DNA of 64,000 nt from Shewanella psychromarinicola (lineage in GTDB: Bacteria > Pseudomonadota > Gammaproteobacteria > Enterobacterales > Shewanellaceae): NCBI RefSeq assembly GCF_003855155.1, contig NZ_CP034073.1, positions 3,968,001-4,032,000 on the forward strand, written 5' to 3'. The notes beneath the pieces are model-generated. The model was not told the DNA's origin. It made no database searches and saw only the letters and a program-made list of their open reading frames with translations. The number at the start of each line of letters is the position of its first letter. Position 1 is the stretch's first letter. Below, in pieces: positions 7,329-15,707 of this stretch. The position numbers and the translations under genes are program-made.

Positions 7329-8834
7329 TCAAGCTTTTAGATCGGCATGCCAAGGTAATAAATCACTTAAATCAGCAAATTTATCGCGTTGTGGCAGTTC
7401 CGTGAAAAGTTTTTGGAAGTAAAAGTACGGGTTAATATCGTTGGCACGGCAAGTCATCACCAAGCTATAAAGTGCAGCACTGGCTTTTGCACCATTTACC
7501 GATTGGCAGAACATCCAGTTTTTCCGCCCCGTCGTAAACGGCCTGATATCGCGTTCAGTGACATTATTATCAATGCCTAATTCACCTGATTCAAGGTAAC
7601 GCCTCAGTTTTTCCCACTGATTCAATGTGTACTTGATTGCTACCCCAATTTTACTTTTGGGCAGGACTGTTTTCTCGCTTTTTTCTAACCATTCATGCAA
7701 CGATGTTAAGATTGGCTCAGCCTTTTCCTGCCGGAGTGATTTTCGCTTATCGGGCGGTAATGTTTTTGCCCGCTTTTCTATTGCATACAGTTTTTGAATA
7801 TAATTGATACCGACTGTTGCTTTGCCGGTTTTCTTCGGTTGCACCGCTAAGGCATCGTGGAATTTGCGTCTGGCGTGTGCCCAGCACCCGACTGGCATTA
7901 TTCCTTCTATATTGTCGTAAACACTGTAACCATCACATTGTAAATATCCGGCATAATCTGCTAGAAATGCTTCTGGACAACTGCGTGCACGACTCGGTTG
8001 ATAATCATAAATAACAACAGGGTTATCGCTAAATTCATTGCTGCGATAGACCCACATATAGGATTTAGTTGCTGCTTTTCTATCTGGTTCATCCAATACT
8101 TGCACCGTTGTTTCATCTGCGCACAGCGTTGATTGAGCGAGTAGATTAGCTTTCATCGCAGCAATTAACGGCCTAACTAATTCGGCACTGGCTATGCACC
8201 AATTGGCCAGTGTAGCGCGGCTAATATTTAAACCGCCACGGGCAAATATGTCGGTTAACCGATAAAGCGGTAGGGCATCACAGTATTTGGCGGTCACCAC
8301 AGCCGCAAGCGCTTCAGGGCTGGCGATACTCTGGGGGATCGGCTGTGCAGGCTTAGGCGCGGTAATGACAGAGGTACTGGTTGATGTTGTTTCACATTCA
8401 CGGCAAGCATACTTGGTTTGCCTGTGCTTAATGACGCTGATCTTCTCTGGAATAATGTTGACTTGTTCGCTTTCTTGCACACCGCATTCACGCATCACAT
8501 GACCACAGCAATCGCACATAGGGCTGTCAAGAGTATAAGATCTTTCTTCACGTTCAAGGTGCTCAGGTAATCGTTTTCGACCCGTTTTACCTTGTTGTTT
8601 ATTTTCATTTTTATTTGTGGATTGATCCTGCTCAGCTTCATTGAATGTGCCTTTCGGCATTTTCTCACTGCGTTGACCAAACTGCTTATTGCGGTTGAGT
8701 TGCAATTGTTCCAAAGCGATATTAAGGCGGTTTTCCAAGTCTTTATTTTTAGCATTGAGCACCTGATTTTCATGCTGCAACATTGCCAGCATTTTTTTTA
8801 GTTGTTCAATATTATCAGGCTGTTCAGTTGTCAT
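7329..8834 (-). CDS. tnpC: IS66-family transposase TnpC
   Basis: The 501-residue protein has the standard IS66 transposase layout. An N-terminal coiled coil (about 8-50, leucine-zipper-like) is followed by a basic linker, a zinc-finger region with CDCCGHVMREC (about 105-115) and a second Cys pair in YACREC. The DDE catalytic domain contains LCADETTVQVLD (first Asp) and LQCDGYSVYDN (second Asp), with the final Glu in GIDNNVTERDIRPF. The C-terminus carries the small IS66 tail region. It is the last gene of the element and starts 84 bases after tnpB ends. Confidence 0.95.
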   Translation of the reverse strand: MTTEQPDNIEQLKKMLAMLQHENQVLNAKNKDLENRLNIALEQLQLNRNKQFGQRSEKMPKGTFNEAEQDQSTNKNENKQQGKTGRKRLPEHLEREERSYTLDSPMCDCCGHVMRECGVQESEQVNIIPEKISVIKHRQTKYACRECETTSTSTSVITAPKPAQPIPQSIASPEALAAVVTAKYCDALPLYRLTDIFARGGLNISRATLANWCIASAELVRPLIAAMKANLLAQSTLCADETTVQVLDEPDRKAATKSYMWVYRSNEFSDNPVVIYDYQPSRARSCPEAFLADYAGYLQCDGYSVYDNIEGIMPVGCWAHARRKFHDALAVQPKKTGKATVGINYIQKLYAIEKRAKTLPPDKRKSLRQEKAEPILTSLHEWLEKSEKTVLPKSKIGVAIKYTLNQWEKLRRYLESGELGIDNNVTERDIRPFTTGRKNWMFCQSVNGAKASAALYSLVMTCRANDINPYFYFQKLFTELPQRDKFADLSDLLPWHADLKA

Positions 8835-8918
8835 TAATTAGCGTTCAAGACCAATAGATAGCGCTAGTTTGCCTGCTGTATTTGATCATGCAACCGCTAT
8901 TTAGCGATCCAGTGATGA

Positions 8919-9269
8919 TCACCTCACTGTCAGGCCATTTAAGGGTTTATGCCCATGGGATACTTCTAACGATAAGCCTGATAGTAACCAATTTAGCTGA
9001 TGCTGGTTGATTGTCAGCGCGTCTTGTTCGTCGTTAGCGCCAGGCCACTTAAAGCGACCTTTTTCTAGCCGCCGATAGTAAAGCCAAAAACCATTAGTAT
9101 CCCAAAATAAAATCTTAATTTTGTCCCGGTGGCGATTACAAAAAATAAACCAGGCTTGATTCAACGGATCCATTTCCAATACATCACTGACGATTAAAGA
9201 TAAGCCATCAATGGCTTTACGCATGTCGGTATGGCCGGTAACAAGATAGATCTGCTTATGTGGTGTCAT
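8919..9269 (-). CDS. tnpB: IS66-family accessory protein TnpB
   Basis: The 116-residue protein matches IS66 Orf2/TnpB: YLVTGHTDMRKAIDGLS near the start, FIFCNRHRDKIKILFWDTNGFWLYYRRLEKGRF in pieces through the middle, and the WPG motif after it. It is required together with TnpA and TnpC for transposition in studied IS66 elements, although its biochemical role is unclear. Its start overlaps the end of tnpA by 4 bases, so translation is probably coupled. Confidence 0.95.
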   Translation of the reverse strand: MTPHKQIYLVTGHTDMRKAIDGLSLIVSDVLEMDPLNQAWFIFCNRHRDKIKILFWDTNGFWLYYRRLEKGRFKWPGANDEQDALTINQHQLNWLLSGLSLEVSHGHKPLNGLTVR

Positions 9270-9568
9270 GCTGATAGCACGCGTAAAAATTGTTGTAATT
9301 TGCTTGGCGCTAATGAGGCTGGAAAAGAAAACAGATAGCCGTTGGGCAATGCCAGCGTGAGTGGCTGGTCAGGTTTAATTTCAGGAAAAATCAGCGGCAC
9401 CACTTTTTGCTTAGTTGATGACGAATGCGGGTTAAGTTTTTTAGTCCACGCATAAAATGTAGATAGGGTTAAGTCATTGGTTTTACAAAATTCAGCTTTG
9501 GTTAATTTACTTTCAGTTTGCTGCTGAAAAATGCGTTGCCAGTATTGTATTTTATCGTTTTTTGACAT
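9266..9568 (-). CDS. tnpA: IS66-family accessory protein TnpA
   Basis: The 100-residue protein is the first gene of the IS66 element. Residues about 22-45 (LTKAEFCKTNDLTLSTFYAW) form the helix-turn-helix found in this family. A C-terminal part with LTLALPNGY follows. The start ATG is at 9568, with tnpB overlapping its last 4 bases. Confidence 0.9.
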   Translation of the reverse strand: MSKNDKIQYWQRIFQQQTESKLTKAEFCKTNDLTLSTFYAWTKKLNPHSSSTKQKVVPLIFPEIKPDQPLTLALPNGYLFSFPASLAPSKLQQFLRVLSA

Positions 9569-9649
9569 GATTGTTTTCCTAGATTTAGTTAGGAAATAAT
9601 CATGTCACATTTGAAGATTATTGGTATGTGCGGTTAATTGAGCGCTTAC

Positions 9650-10073
9650 GAATATTTAGTAGAATTCGCTCACCCCAAGAATTAGCATTTTCGAGGTTTG
9701 AGCCTGCACAGTGATGGATTTCATCGAAAATTACGAATATGCGGTTTGATTTAAATAACTGCCAAAATTGGTCATCAAGATACTGAAGACTCTGGTAAGT
9801 TAACGACCGCCCCTTTGCTCCCATAAGTCCATCAAATCTTTCTCCAACTTGTGTTTCTAAGCTTTCGGCAAAATCTTGAGCAACAATCGCAGAAGGAGAA
9901 AAGCAGATAACCAAATCTATGATGTTATTTTTTAAAAGTTCATTAGCTAAAGCAGATGCCATTAATGTCTTACCGGCTCCTGGAGTAGCAAGCGTTAAAA
10001 AATGTTGATCTTCGGTATAATACTTATTCAATGCTTGATTAATACATTGCTCTTGCCAATGTCTAAGGTTCAT
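9650..10073 (-). pseudogene. DEAD/DEAH-box helicase, N-terminal part, interrupted by IS66
   Basis: The first 141 codons of an SF2 helicase. Motif I is ATPGAGKTLMASALA (residues about 29-43), motif II is IFDEIHHCAG, and SLTYQSLQ is in the motif Ib region. The frame runs on into the IS66 end and picks up foreign residues (KRSINRTYQ) before stopping at 9618. Removing the IS and one GAATATTT copy restores the frame into 7285 and below. The start overlaps the stop of the upstream 169-aa gene by 4 bases (ATGA), so the two form an operon. Such helicases occur in restriction and anti-phage loci as well as in repair; the native role here is unknown. Confidence 0.8.
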
Positions 10074-10579
10074 GTTGTTCTCTGTCTAATAATATCTTCT
10101 ATAGCTTTAATCTTGCCTAATAGCTTCGTATTGTTATCTCTTGCCATATGATATTTGGGTTGGATCTCGTCAACTAGTTCCGGCATGTCTAAGTAAATTT
10201 CTTTGTAGGCCTCTGACTCTCCAATGCTTTGTAACAACTCGGCCTTATAGCAAACCAACTTCTCTAATAATTTTTGATGATGGACATCTGTTTTAGTCAC
10301 AGCTATTGATTCGTTACTTATAGATTTTATCTGTAAATAATTAGCATCAAAAATACTGGTTTTACTAAACCGTGTTGGGCCTTTAATTTTAGAGATATTT
10401 TTCTTCAGCCAGCCCTTTCTAACGAGCTTTAAGAGTTCAGCATAGATCATTCGTCTCACGCAACTTGGCTCAAGTTTAGGATCTTTTTTTAATACCAGAA
10501 AAGCTGACCTAACATCACTTGTAGTGAAATTGTCAAAATTTCTAGCTTCAATGACTTGAGCTACAACGGGATCTAACAT
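10070..10579 (-). CDS. Uncharacterised protein encoded with the helicase
   Basis: This 169-residue protein is not recognised. It is soluble, lysine-rich and mostly helical by composition. Residues 10-60 (DNFTTSDVRSAFLVL, then RRMIYAELLKLVRKGWLKK) look like a winged-helix DNA-binding unit; the second half (about 95-165) is probably a helical or coiled-coil dimerisation region. The stop overlaps the helicase start by 4 bases, which suggests that the two proteins act together. It is intact although its partner is broken. Codon use looks similar to the flanking accessory genes. Confidence 0.6.
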   Translation of the reverse strand: MLDPVVAQVIEARNFDNFTTSDVRSAFLVLKKDPKLEPSCVRRMIYAELLKLVRKGWLKKNISKIKGPTRFSKTSIFDANYLQIKSISNESIAVTKTDVHHQKLLEKLVCYKAELLQSIGESEAYKEIYLDMPELVDEIQPKYHMARDNNTKLLGKIKAIEDIIRQRTT

Positions 10580-10679
10580 TACGACAGGACCTAAAATAAA
10601 CTCAATAATGGGTATTATAGGGCGTGGTGCTTACACCTCAACATGAAAATCTATTCATTTTACCTGAAGGGAAAATAGG

Positions 10680-10916
10680 TTGAATGATTTAGTAACTGAT
10701 TTTGGCAAAATGCTAAGATTAAAGCGTAAAAATGCAGGTTATTCTCAAGAAGATTTTGCTACATTGGCTGGTATTGAAAGAGGGAACTATGGAAAAATGG
10801 AGCGTGGGCTTGTCAATGTCAAATTAGAAACGCTGTATAAACTGGCAATCGCACTCGATTGCGAATTTGATGAAATTATGCCACCTAAGTGTAGTTATAA
10901 GGTGGAAGTAAGTTAA
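10680..10916 (+). CDS. Xre-type transcriptional regulator (Cro/CI helix-turn-helix)
   Basis: The 78-residue protein is almost only an HTH_XRE domain (residues about 8-65: GKMLRLKRKNAGYSQEDFATLAGIERGNYGKMERG in consecutive helices, then LETLYKLAIALDCEFDEI). The start codon is TTG at 10680; the domain begins so close to it that no downstream start would keep helix 1. It is divergent from the 169-aa/helicase operon with 100 bases between them, and is followed after 23 bases by a DUF2384-like gene. It probably controls the divergent promoter region. Confidence 0.8.
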   Translation: MNDLVTDFGKMLRLKRKNAGYSQEDFATLAGIERGNYGKMERGLVNVKLETLYKLAIALDCEFDEIMPPKCSYKVEVS

Positions 10917-10939
10917 CAAGCGAGGAATATGTAATCGAT

Positions 10940-11212
10940 ATGGCTTCATCTTCATTATGTAGGTCATATGGTTTGGCTACGAGGATTAAACCTAATGGGT
11001 ATAGGTTAGAGCTTCAAAAGTTACTGAGTCTTTATTATTCAAAAGAAGAAGTAATCGATTTGTCTTCACTTTTGATATCTTGGAGTGGTAGCTCTCAAGA
11101 AGCATTTAACTGGTTAAACAAACCGATTCCAGCCTTTGGTGCATTTGGTAACATGACGGCTATAGAGGCATGTGAAAAAAGATTTATCTCAGCATATTCT
11201 GACTTAAATTAA
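10940..11212 (+). CDS. Small protein resembling an Xre/MbcA/ParS-type antitoxin C-terminal domain
   Basis: This 90-residue protein ends with SSQEAFNWLNKPIPAFG and TAIEACEK, which resembles the core of the DUF2384 (toxin-binding) domain of Xre/MbcA/ParS antitoxins, where a WL..P.PA.....TP.E pattern is typical. No RES-type toxin gene is found next to it. It follows the Xre gene by 23 bases on the same strand, so the two might do what a single two-domain antitoxin does elsewhere. The similarity is by pattern and is weak; it may be an unrelated small protein. Confidence 0.45.
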   Translation: MASSSLCRSYGLATRIKPNGYRLELQKLLSLYYSKEEVIDLSSLLISWSGSSQEAFNWLNKPIPAFGAFGNMTAIEACEKRFISAYSDLN

Positions 11213-11584
11213 GTAAATCGAAGACGGAGGTTTTGCGTAAAACAATCGAATGTCTCTTTATATAAATGATACAAAAATCTCTAGAGATGCTAGATTAAAC
11301 ACTTGCTCAACCTGCAGTTAATCCTCTAGGTTACAAAAAGAGTGCAGTAAGTAACAGCTGTTCTTCGAAGGTGTGCTAGCTTTTACTTTCACAGCGTTGA
11401 TCGACTTTTTATGACAATTTGTATTCTTAAATCGTTAAAATTGACTCAATTTACAAAAAAATATGACAATTGATCTGATGTATGAAATGCAAACTAAAAT
11501 ATGAACATAACTAACTGTTAAAGATAGTTTTTATAATTAAATGTCAACTATTTCGTCTAAAACAATTAGCAAGGGTGAATGCTT
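11213..11584. other. AT-rich intergenic region
   Basis: I see no gene, repeat or convincing signal in these 370 bases. The stretch joins the accessory block on the left to a peroxiredoxin scrap on the right. Confidence 0.5.
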
Positions 11585-11716
11585 ATGGGTAAAATTTACG
11601 ATGGTATTAACCGTTTAAGTTTTGTCGTGGGGACTGATGGTAACGTTAGCCATGTACTCAACAAGTTCAAAACCAAAGATCATCATGAAGTGGTATTAGC
11701 GACACTGGCAGATTAA
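11585..11716 (+). pseudogene. C-terminal remnant of a Bcp-type peroxiredoxin
   Basis: The 43-codon frame contains GKIYDGINRLSFVVGTDGNV and, later, KTKDHHEVVLATL. This is the last strand and helix of bacterioferritin-comigratory protein peroxiredoxins (family pattern: YG..Y.G..RSTF.ID..G, then K...H...VL..L). The thioredoxin-fold part with the peroxidatic Cys is missing, and an in-frame stop lies just upstream, so this is a 5'-truncated relic marking the boundary of the accessory block. A nearby ATG with AAGGG upstream means a short peptide could still be made. Confidence 0.7.
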
Positions 11717-11766
11717 TTCAGCTCAATCCCATCGTATGACAGTTACATGACCCTTGCATGAGCAAC

Positions 11767-11796
11767 AAAAAGGCTTAGCAACTGCTAAGCCTTTTA
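11767..11796. terminator. Bidirectional rho-independent terminator
   Basis: The stem AAAAGGCTTAGCA pairs with TGCTAAGCCTTTT around a 2-base loop, with runs of A before and T after. It lies between the peroxiredoxin relic and the 3' end of the antiporter gene and can end transcription from both sides. Confidence 0.85.
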
Positions 11797-11851
11797 CATT
11801 ATTATCAAGCTAATTAAGACGAAATGTCACTAATAATCACCTCACAGTGAA

Positions 11852-14014
11852 TTACACCACTTTAGGTTCTTCGCCGGTTTTAAGTTCACAGACAGTATCG
11901 CGAGTCGCATCGTCAACGGGTGTTGCGGCGAGTTGATCCTTAGCGGTCTTTTTGACAACCTCTTGTTCAGTTAACTTATTGGATAACGCACTGGTTTCCT
12001 GCTGCACTAGTGTCGCTTTTTCAGCTAATAAACGGGCTTTTTCATCCACTTCAAACAGAGCAAGCTCTTCTTCTTTACGGCGTGACTTTTCAATTGCACG
12101 AAGCTGCGCTTCTTGTGCTTCACGAACGACTCTCGCTTCAGCTGCCACTTTTGCATCTGCTTCAACTAATGCTTTGGTTTTCCGCTCCGCTTCATCATCT
12201 ACAGCTCGCTGAATAACCGCTTGATCTTGTGCTTCTTGCGGCAATAAGCTAATTAACTCGATACCCACAGGGAGAACAATCGCTTCAACGCCAGAGAACA
12301 CTTTAACTTTACCTTCTTTCGTTAAATAAACCAGAGGCATAGCCGTTTCTCCATAGCGTTTTTTGAAATGTGCAAAGGTAAAGTTTTCGGTAATGTTAGT
12401 TATTTTCAGTACCGCGCCTTTTGCCATTAAAGTGGCAATCTTGGCATAAGAGATATTCTCACCAAACAAACATAAGCGTTTTAGATAGGATTCAGACAAC
12501 TGATGACGAGCACTCGCACTGTCAGCATTATTTAAACCATAAACTTTTTCTGTGCCCATTAAATCTTGGAAGTGAAATATTACCAACGGATTTAACTGAC
12601 GGTAAGGCGATATCACTAACACTCGGCCAATGCCACTTAAGTCCATGTAATTAGTGGCATGCTCTGAGGCAGGATTACCAAAATATACCGGAATATTGAC
12701 CATGCGCGCTTGACGAATGTTGTCCCAGTTGTTATCGGCTAAAATGACCTTAATATTTTTGGAAATTAAAATTAAAGCCAGTTCACGGGAGAATTTTGAT
12801 GCTCCAAATATCAATACCCCTTGGTTTGAGCCTTCTTTTACCCCTAAAAATGCCGCCCAACGACCGGCGGTTAAACTTTGGATCACTACCGTACCAATAA
12901 TGATTAAGAATACTAACGGCACAATCGAACTCGCGCCTTCTAACCCAACCGACTCTAACTTAATTGCAAATAAAGATGAAATGGCTGCCGCCACAATACC
13001 GCGAGGTGCAACCCAACTTAAAAACCACTTATCTTTTGACGATAAGTTGGTGCCTAAGCCAGAAATCCAAATGCTTAATGGACGCGCAATAAACATCGCC
13101 ACTAATAGTACGCCAAGACCACCAAAACCAAGATCAAGCATCGCCCCCGAATCAAGACGAGCCGCCAATAGAATAAATAGCGCTGATATTAACAGTACCG
13201 TTAGGGTCTCTTTAAACTCGAGGATATCAGCGATGTCTACGCCACGCATATTGGCTAACCAAATCCCCATAACGGTTACGGTTAACAGACCAGACTCTTC
13301 TTGTAAGATGTTAGAACCGACAAAAATACCCAGCATGATGGTGAGCACGGCAGTATTACGCAAATAATGTGGAAACACGTTTTTACGGATTGCGATACCG
13401 GTCAAAAAACCGGCCGCAGCGCCTAAGCCAAATCCAAGCAGTAAGGTTAGCCCTAACGCATTCAATACATGAGTGGTTGGATCGGCGGCGGCGGCAATAT
13501 ACTCAAAAACAAGTACCGCTAATAACGCACCAATGGGATCAATAACAATACCTTCCCAACGTAAAATACTGGCCAAATTTGATTTGGGTTTTACGGTGCG
13601 CAACATTGGTACAATCACGGTTGGACCCGTTACCACTACTAATGCGCCGAATAACATGGCGATAGCCCAATCAAAACCGAGAAGGTAATGGGCGGCGGGC
13701 GCAATACACGCCCAAGTAATAAAAGCGCCGATCGTGACGAGGTGTGTCACCATGCGGCCATGCTCTTTAATTTCTTTAAAATTAAGTGTTAGTGCCCCTT
13801 CAAACAGGATGACCGCAACACCTAAAGAAATAATAGGAAACAATAAATCGCCGAAAATTTCATCTGGATCTAATACACCTAACCCTGGCCCTAACAGTAG
13901 ACCACATAATAGAAGTGGTAAAATTGCTGGTAGACGTAATTTCCAACCAACCCATTGACACAAAAGCGACAGCACACCGATTAATGCCAGCATGCCGGTA
14001 ATGTGTTCAACCAT
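11852..14014 (-). CDS. CPA1-family Na+(K+)/H+ antiporter with TrkA-N domain
   Basis: A cation:proton antiporter of the inner membrane. Residues 1-390 form about 12 transmembrane helices with the Na_H_Exchanger pattern (LPLLLCGLLLGPGLG near the start, ALVVVTGPTVIVPML, and EGIVIDPIGALLAV holding the ion-binding Asp). Residues about 400-500 are a nucleotide-binding TrkA-N domain (GVLIFGASKFSRELALIL). The last 120 residues are a highly charged Ala/Glu/Lys-rich coiled coil, uncommon in this family. I chose ATG 14014 because AAAGGAAACA precedes it; a longer frame reaches 14047 without a ribosome site. It is probably a single-gene unit, ended by the hairpin at 11767-11796. Confidence 0.9.
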   Translation of the reverse strand: MVEHITGMLALIGVLSLLCQWVGWKLRLPAILPLLLCGLLLGPGLGVLDPDEIFGDLLFPIISLGVAVILFEGALTLNFKEIKEHGRMVTHLVTIGAFITWACIAPAAHYLLGFDWAIAMLFGALVVVTGPTVIVPMLRTVKPKSNLASILRWEGIVIDPIGALLAVLVFEYIAAAADPTTHVLNALGLTLLLGFGLGAAAGFLTGIAIRKNVFPHYLRNTAVLTIMLGIFVGSNILQEESGLLTVTVMGIWLANMRGVDIADILEFKETLTVLLISALFILLAARLDSGAMLDLGFGGLGVLLVAMFIARPLSIWISGLGTNLSSKDKWFLSWVAPRGIVAAAISSLFAIKLESVGLEGASSIVPLVFLIIIGTVVIQSLTAGRWAAFLGVKEGSNQGVLIFGASKFSRELALILISKNIKVILADNNWDNIRQARMVNIPVYFGNPASEHATNYMDLSGIGRVLVISPYRQLNPLVIFHFQDLMGTEKVYGLNNADSASARHQLSESYLKRLCLFGENISYAKIATLMAKGAVLKITNITENFTFAHFKKRYGETAMPLVYLTKEGKVKVFSGVEAIVLPVGIELISLLPQEAQDQAVIQRAVDDEAERKTKALVEADAKVAAEARVVREAQEAQLRAIEKSRRKEEELALFEVDEKARLLAEKATLVQQETSALSNKLTEQEVVKKTAKDQLAATPVDDATRDTVCELKTGEEPKVV

Positions 14015-14451
14015 AATTGTTTCCTTTTGTATTGCCCTCGGCGCCATTCATTGACTCTGTCAGCAATCTGTTTCATGTTAATACATGAATGATTAATAAT
14101 CGTCTCGCTTATTAACTTTTAAGTTAACAAGATTAAAAAGAACTTAGTGTATTTAATGGATCACAACAACGAGGTAGCTCCTTAATTAGAGACTTTTTTA
14201 ATGACATAAAGATGACTTAATACGCATCAATATTGGGACAAATAAACTCAGCATATGACATACTAATTTGCCTAAGGGATCAAGCATTTTTTAACTTAGA
14301 TTACAATTTTATAACAAGATAACGTTTTTCACATAAAATATTGTTTCTAATAAAATAATATTCTTTTTTGTGTCAAGTTAAGCTGTTTATTTATCGATAA
14401 AATAAAAAACCTCGGACATGCCGAGGTTTTGGGTAATAAACAGAGCCGTGA
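14015..14451. other. Intergenic region between the antiporter and prpF
   Basis: About 437 AT-rich bases between the antiporter start and the prpF stop. Besides the prpF terminator at its right end (14406-14430) and presumably the antiporter promoter, I see no gene or repeat. Confidence 0.5.
14406..14430 (-). terminator. Rho-independent terminator of the prp operon
   Basis: AAAACCTCGG and CCGAGGTTTT form a 10-bp stem with a 5-base loop. On the minus strand it is followed by T-rich sequence. It lies 22 bases after the prpF stop codon and so closes the prp operon. Confidence 0.9.
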
Positions 14452-15621
14452 CTATTGTGGCACTCTCACCTTACCTTCCATCAGTACCCGCGCACTGCGA
14501 CTCATGATGGCTTTTTTGACTTGCCATTGACCTTGCACTAATTCAGCCTGTGCACCAACGCGCAGAGTTCCAGATGGATGACCAAAACGTACGGACGTTC
14601 TGTCTCCCCCACCGGCAGCCAAATTAACTAGCGTCCCCGGAATGGCAGCCGCAGTGCCAATAGCCACCGCAGCGGTACCCATCATGGCATGGTGTAATTT
14701 CCCCATAGATAATGCCCTAACGACCAGGTCGATATCTGTGGTTGTCACACTTTTGCCACTTGATGACACATAGTCAGCGGCAGGCGCAACAAAGGCGACT
14801 TTCGGCGTATGTTGACGAGCGACAGCTTCGTCGATATCACTTATTAAGCCCATTTTAACCGCGCCATAAGCACGAATGGTTTCAAACATGGTTAAGGCTT
14901 TATCGTCATTGTTTATGGCGTCTTGTAGCTCAGTGCCAAGGTAGTTAATATCTGCAGCATTGATGAAAATCGTCGGAATACCGGCATTGATCATGGTGAC
15001 TAGAAAAGTCCCCACGCCAGGTACGTCAAGTTCATCAACCACATTACCCGTCGGAAACATTGCACCATCACCGTCGGCAGGATCAAGAAATTCGACTTGC
15101 ACTTCAGCAGCAGGAAACGTCACGCCATCGAGTTCAAAATCACCGGTTTCTTGTACTTCACCGTGGGTTATCGGTACATGAGCGATAATGGTTTTGTGAA
15201 TATTGGCTTGCCAAATACGCACTACTGCGGTGCCATTTTGCGGCACCCGACGAGCGTCAACTAACCCATTACTGATGGCAAATGAACCCACCGCGGCGGT
15301 CAAATTGCCACAGTTACCACTCCAATCGACAAACGGCTTATCAATCGAGACTTGGCCAAATAAGTAATCAACATCGTGATCTGCTTGAGTGCTTTTAGAT
15401 AAAATCACCGTTTTACTGGTACTTGAGGTCGCGCCGCCCATGCCATCAGTGTGCTTACCGTAAGGGTCGGGACTGCCAATGACTCGCAGTAATAACGCAT
15501 CACGTTCAGCCCCAGCCACTTGGGCTGCAGCAGGCAAGTCGGTTAAACTAAAAAATACCCCTTTACTGGTGCCGCCGCGCATATACGTCGCGGGAATTTT
15601 CATTTGTGGTAAATGAGTCAT
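14452..15621 (-). CDS. prpF: 2-methylaconitate cis-trans isomerase PrpF
   Basis: PrpF converts the product of AcnD (trans-2-methylaconitate) to the cis isomer in the AcnD-type 2-methylcitrate cycle. The 389-residue protein has the standard N-terminus (IPATYMRGGTSKGVFF), the conserved NCGNLTAAVGSFAI segment in the first half and NAGIPTIFINA in the second half, giving the two-lobed diaminopimelate-epimerase-like fold. It is the last gene of the prp operon, 86 bases after acnD, and is followed by a terminator. The length and neighbours are normal for the family. Confidence 0.95.
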   Translation of the reverse strand: MTHLPQMKIPATYMRGGTSKGVFFSLTDLPAAAQVAGAERDALLLRVIGSPDPYGKHTDGMGGATSSTSKTVILSKSTQADHDVDYLFGQVSIDKPFVDWSGNCGNLTAAVGSFAISNGLVDARRVPQNGTAVVRIWQANIHKTIIAHVPITHGEVQETGDFELDGVTFPAAEVQVEFLDPADGDGAMFPTGNVVDELDVPGVGTFLVTMINAGIPTIFINAADINYLGTELQDAINNDDKALTMFETIRAYGAVKMGLISDIDEAVARQHTPKVAFVAPAADYVSSSGKSVTTTDIDLVVRALSMGKLHHAMMGTAAVAIGTAAAIPGTLVNLAAGGGDRTSVRFGHPSGTLRVGAQAELVQGQWQVKKAIMSRSARVLMEGKVRVPQ

Positions 15622-15649
15622 CAGATATTCCTGTTAAGCTTAAAAATAA

Positions 15650-15694
15650 GCAAACCCTTATGCCTGTTGATCATTAATCGAGATAAGGGTTTGC
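15650..15694. other. Intercistronic hairpin between acnD and prpF
   Basis: GCAAACCCTTAT at 15650 pairs with ATAAGGGTTTGC ending at 15694, a perfect 12-bp stem with a 21-base loop. There is no T-run in the direction of transcription, so it is more likely an mRNA processing or stability element than a terminator. Similar hairpins lie at the other prp gene junctions. Confidence 0.6.
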
Positions 15695-15707
15695 GGTAAC
15701 GACATGA

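Larger units (their letters stand above)
7294..9649 (-). mobile_element. Complete IS66-family insertion sequence
   Basis: The 2356-bp element has inverted termini GTAAGCGGTCAATTAAG (7294) and GTAAGCGCTCAATTAAC (minus strand from 9649). It is flanked by a perfect 8-bp target duplication GAATATTT (7286-7293 and 9650-9657), the IS66 family hallmark. It holds the standard tnpA-tnpB-tnpC set on the minus strand and interrupts a helicase gene. All three genes look intact. Confidence 0.95.

Noticed and set aside
12717..13367. 216-codon antisense frame inside the antiporter gene
   Set aside because: Shadow of the transmembrane-coding strand; rich in Pro/Thr/Asn without any domain pattern.
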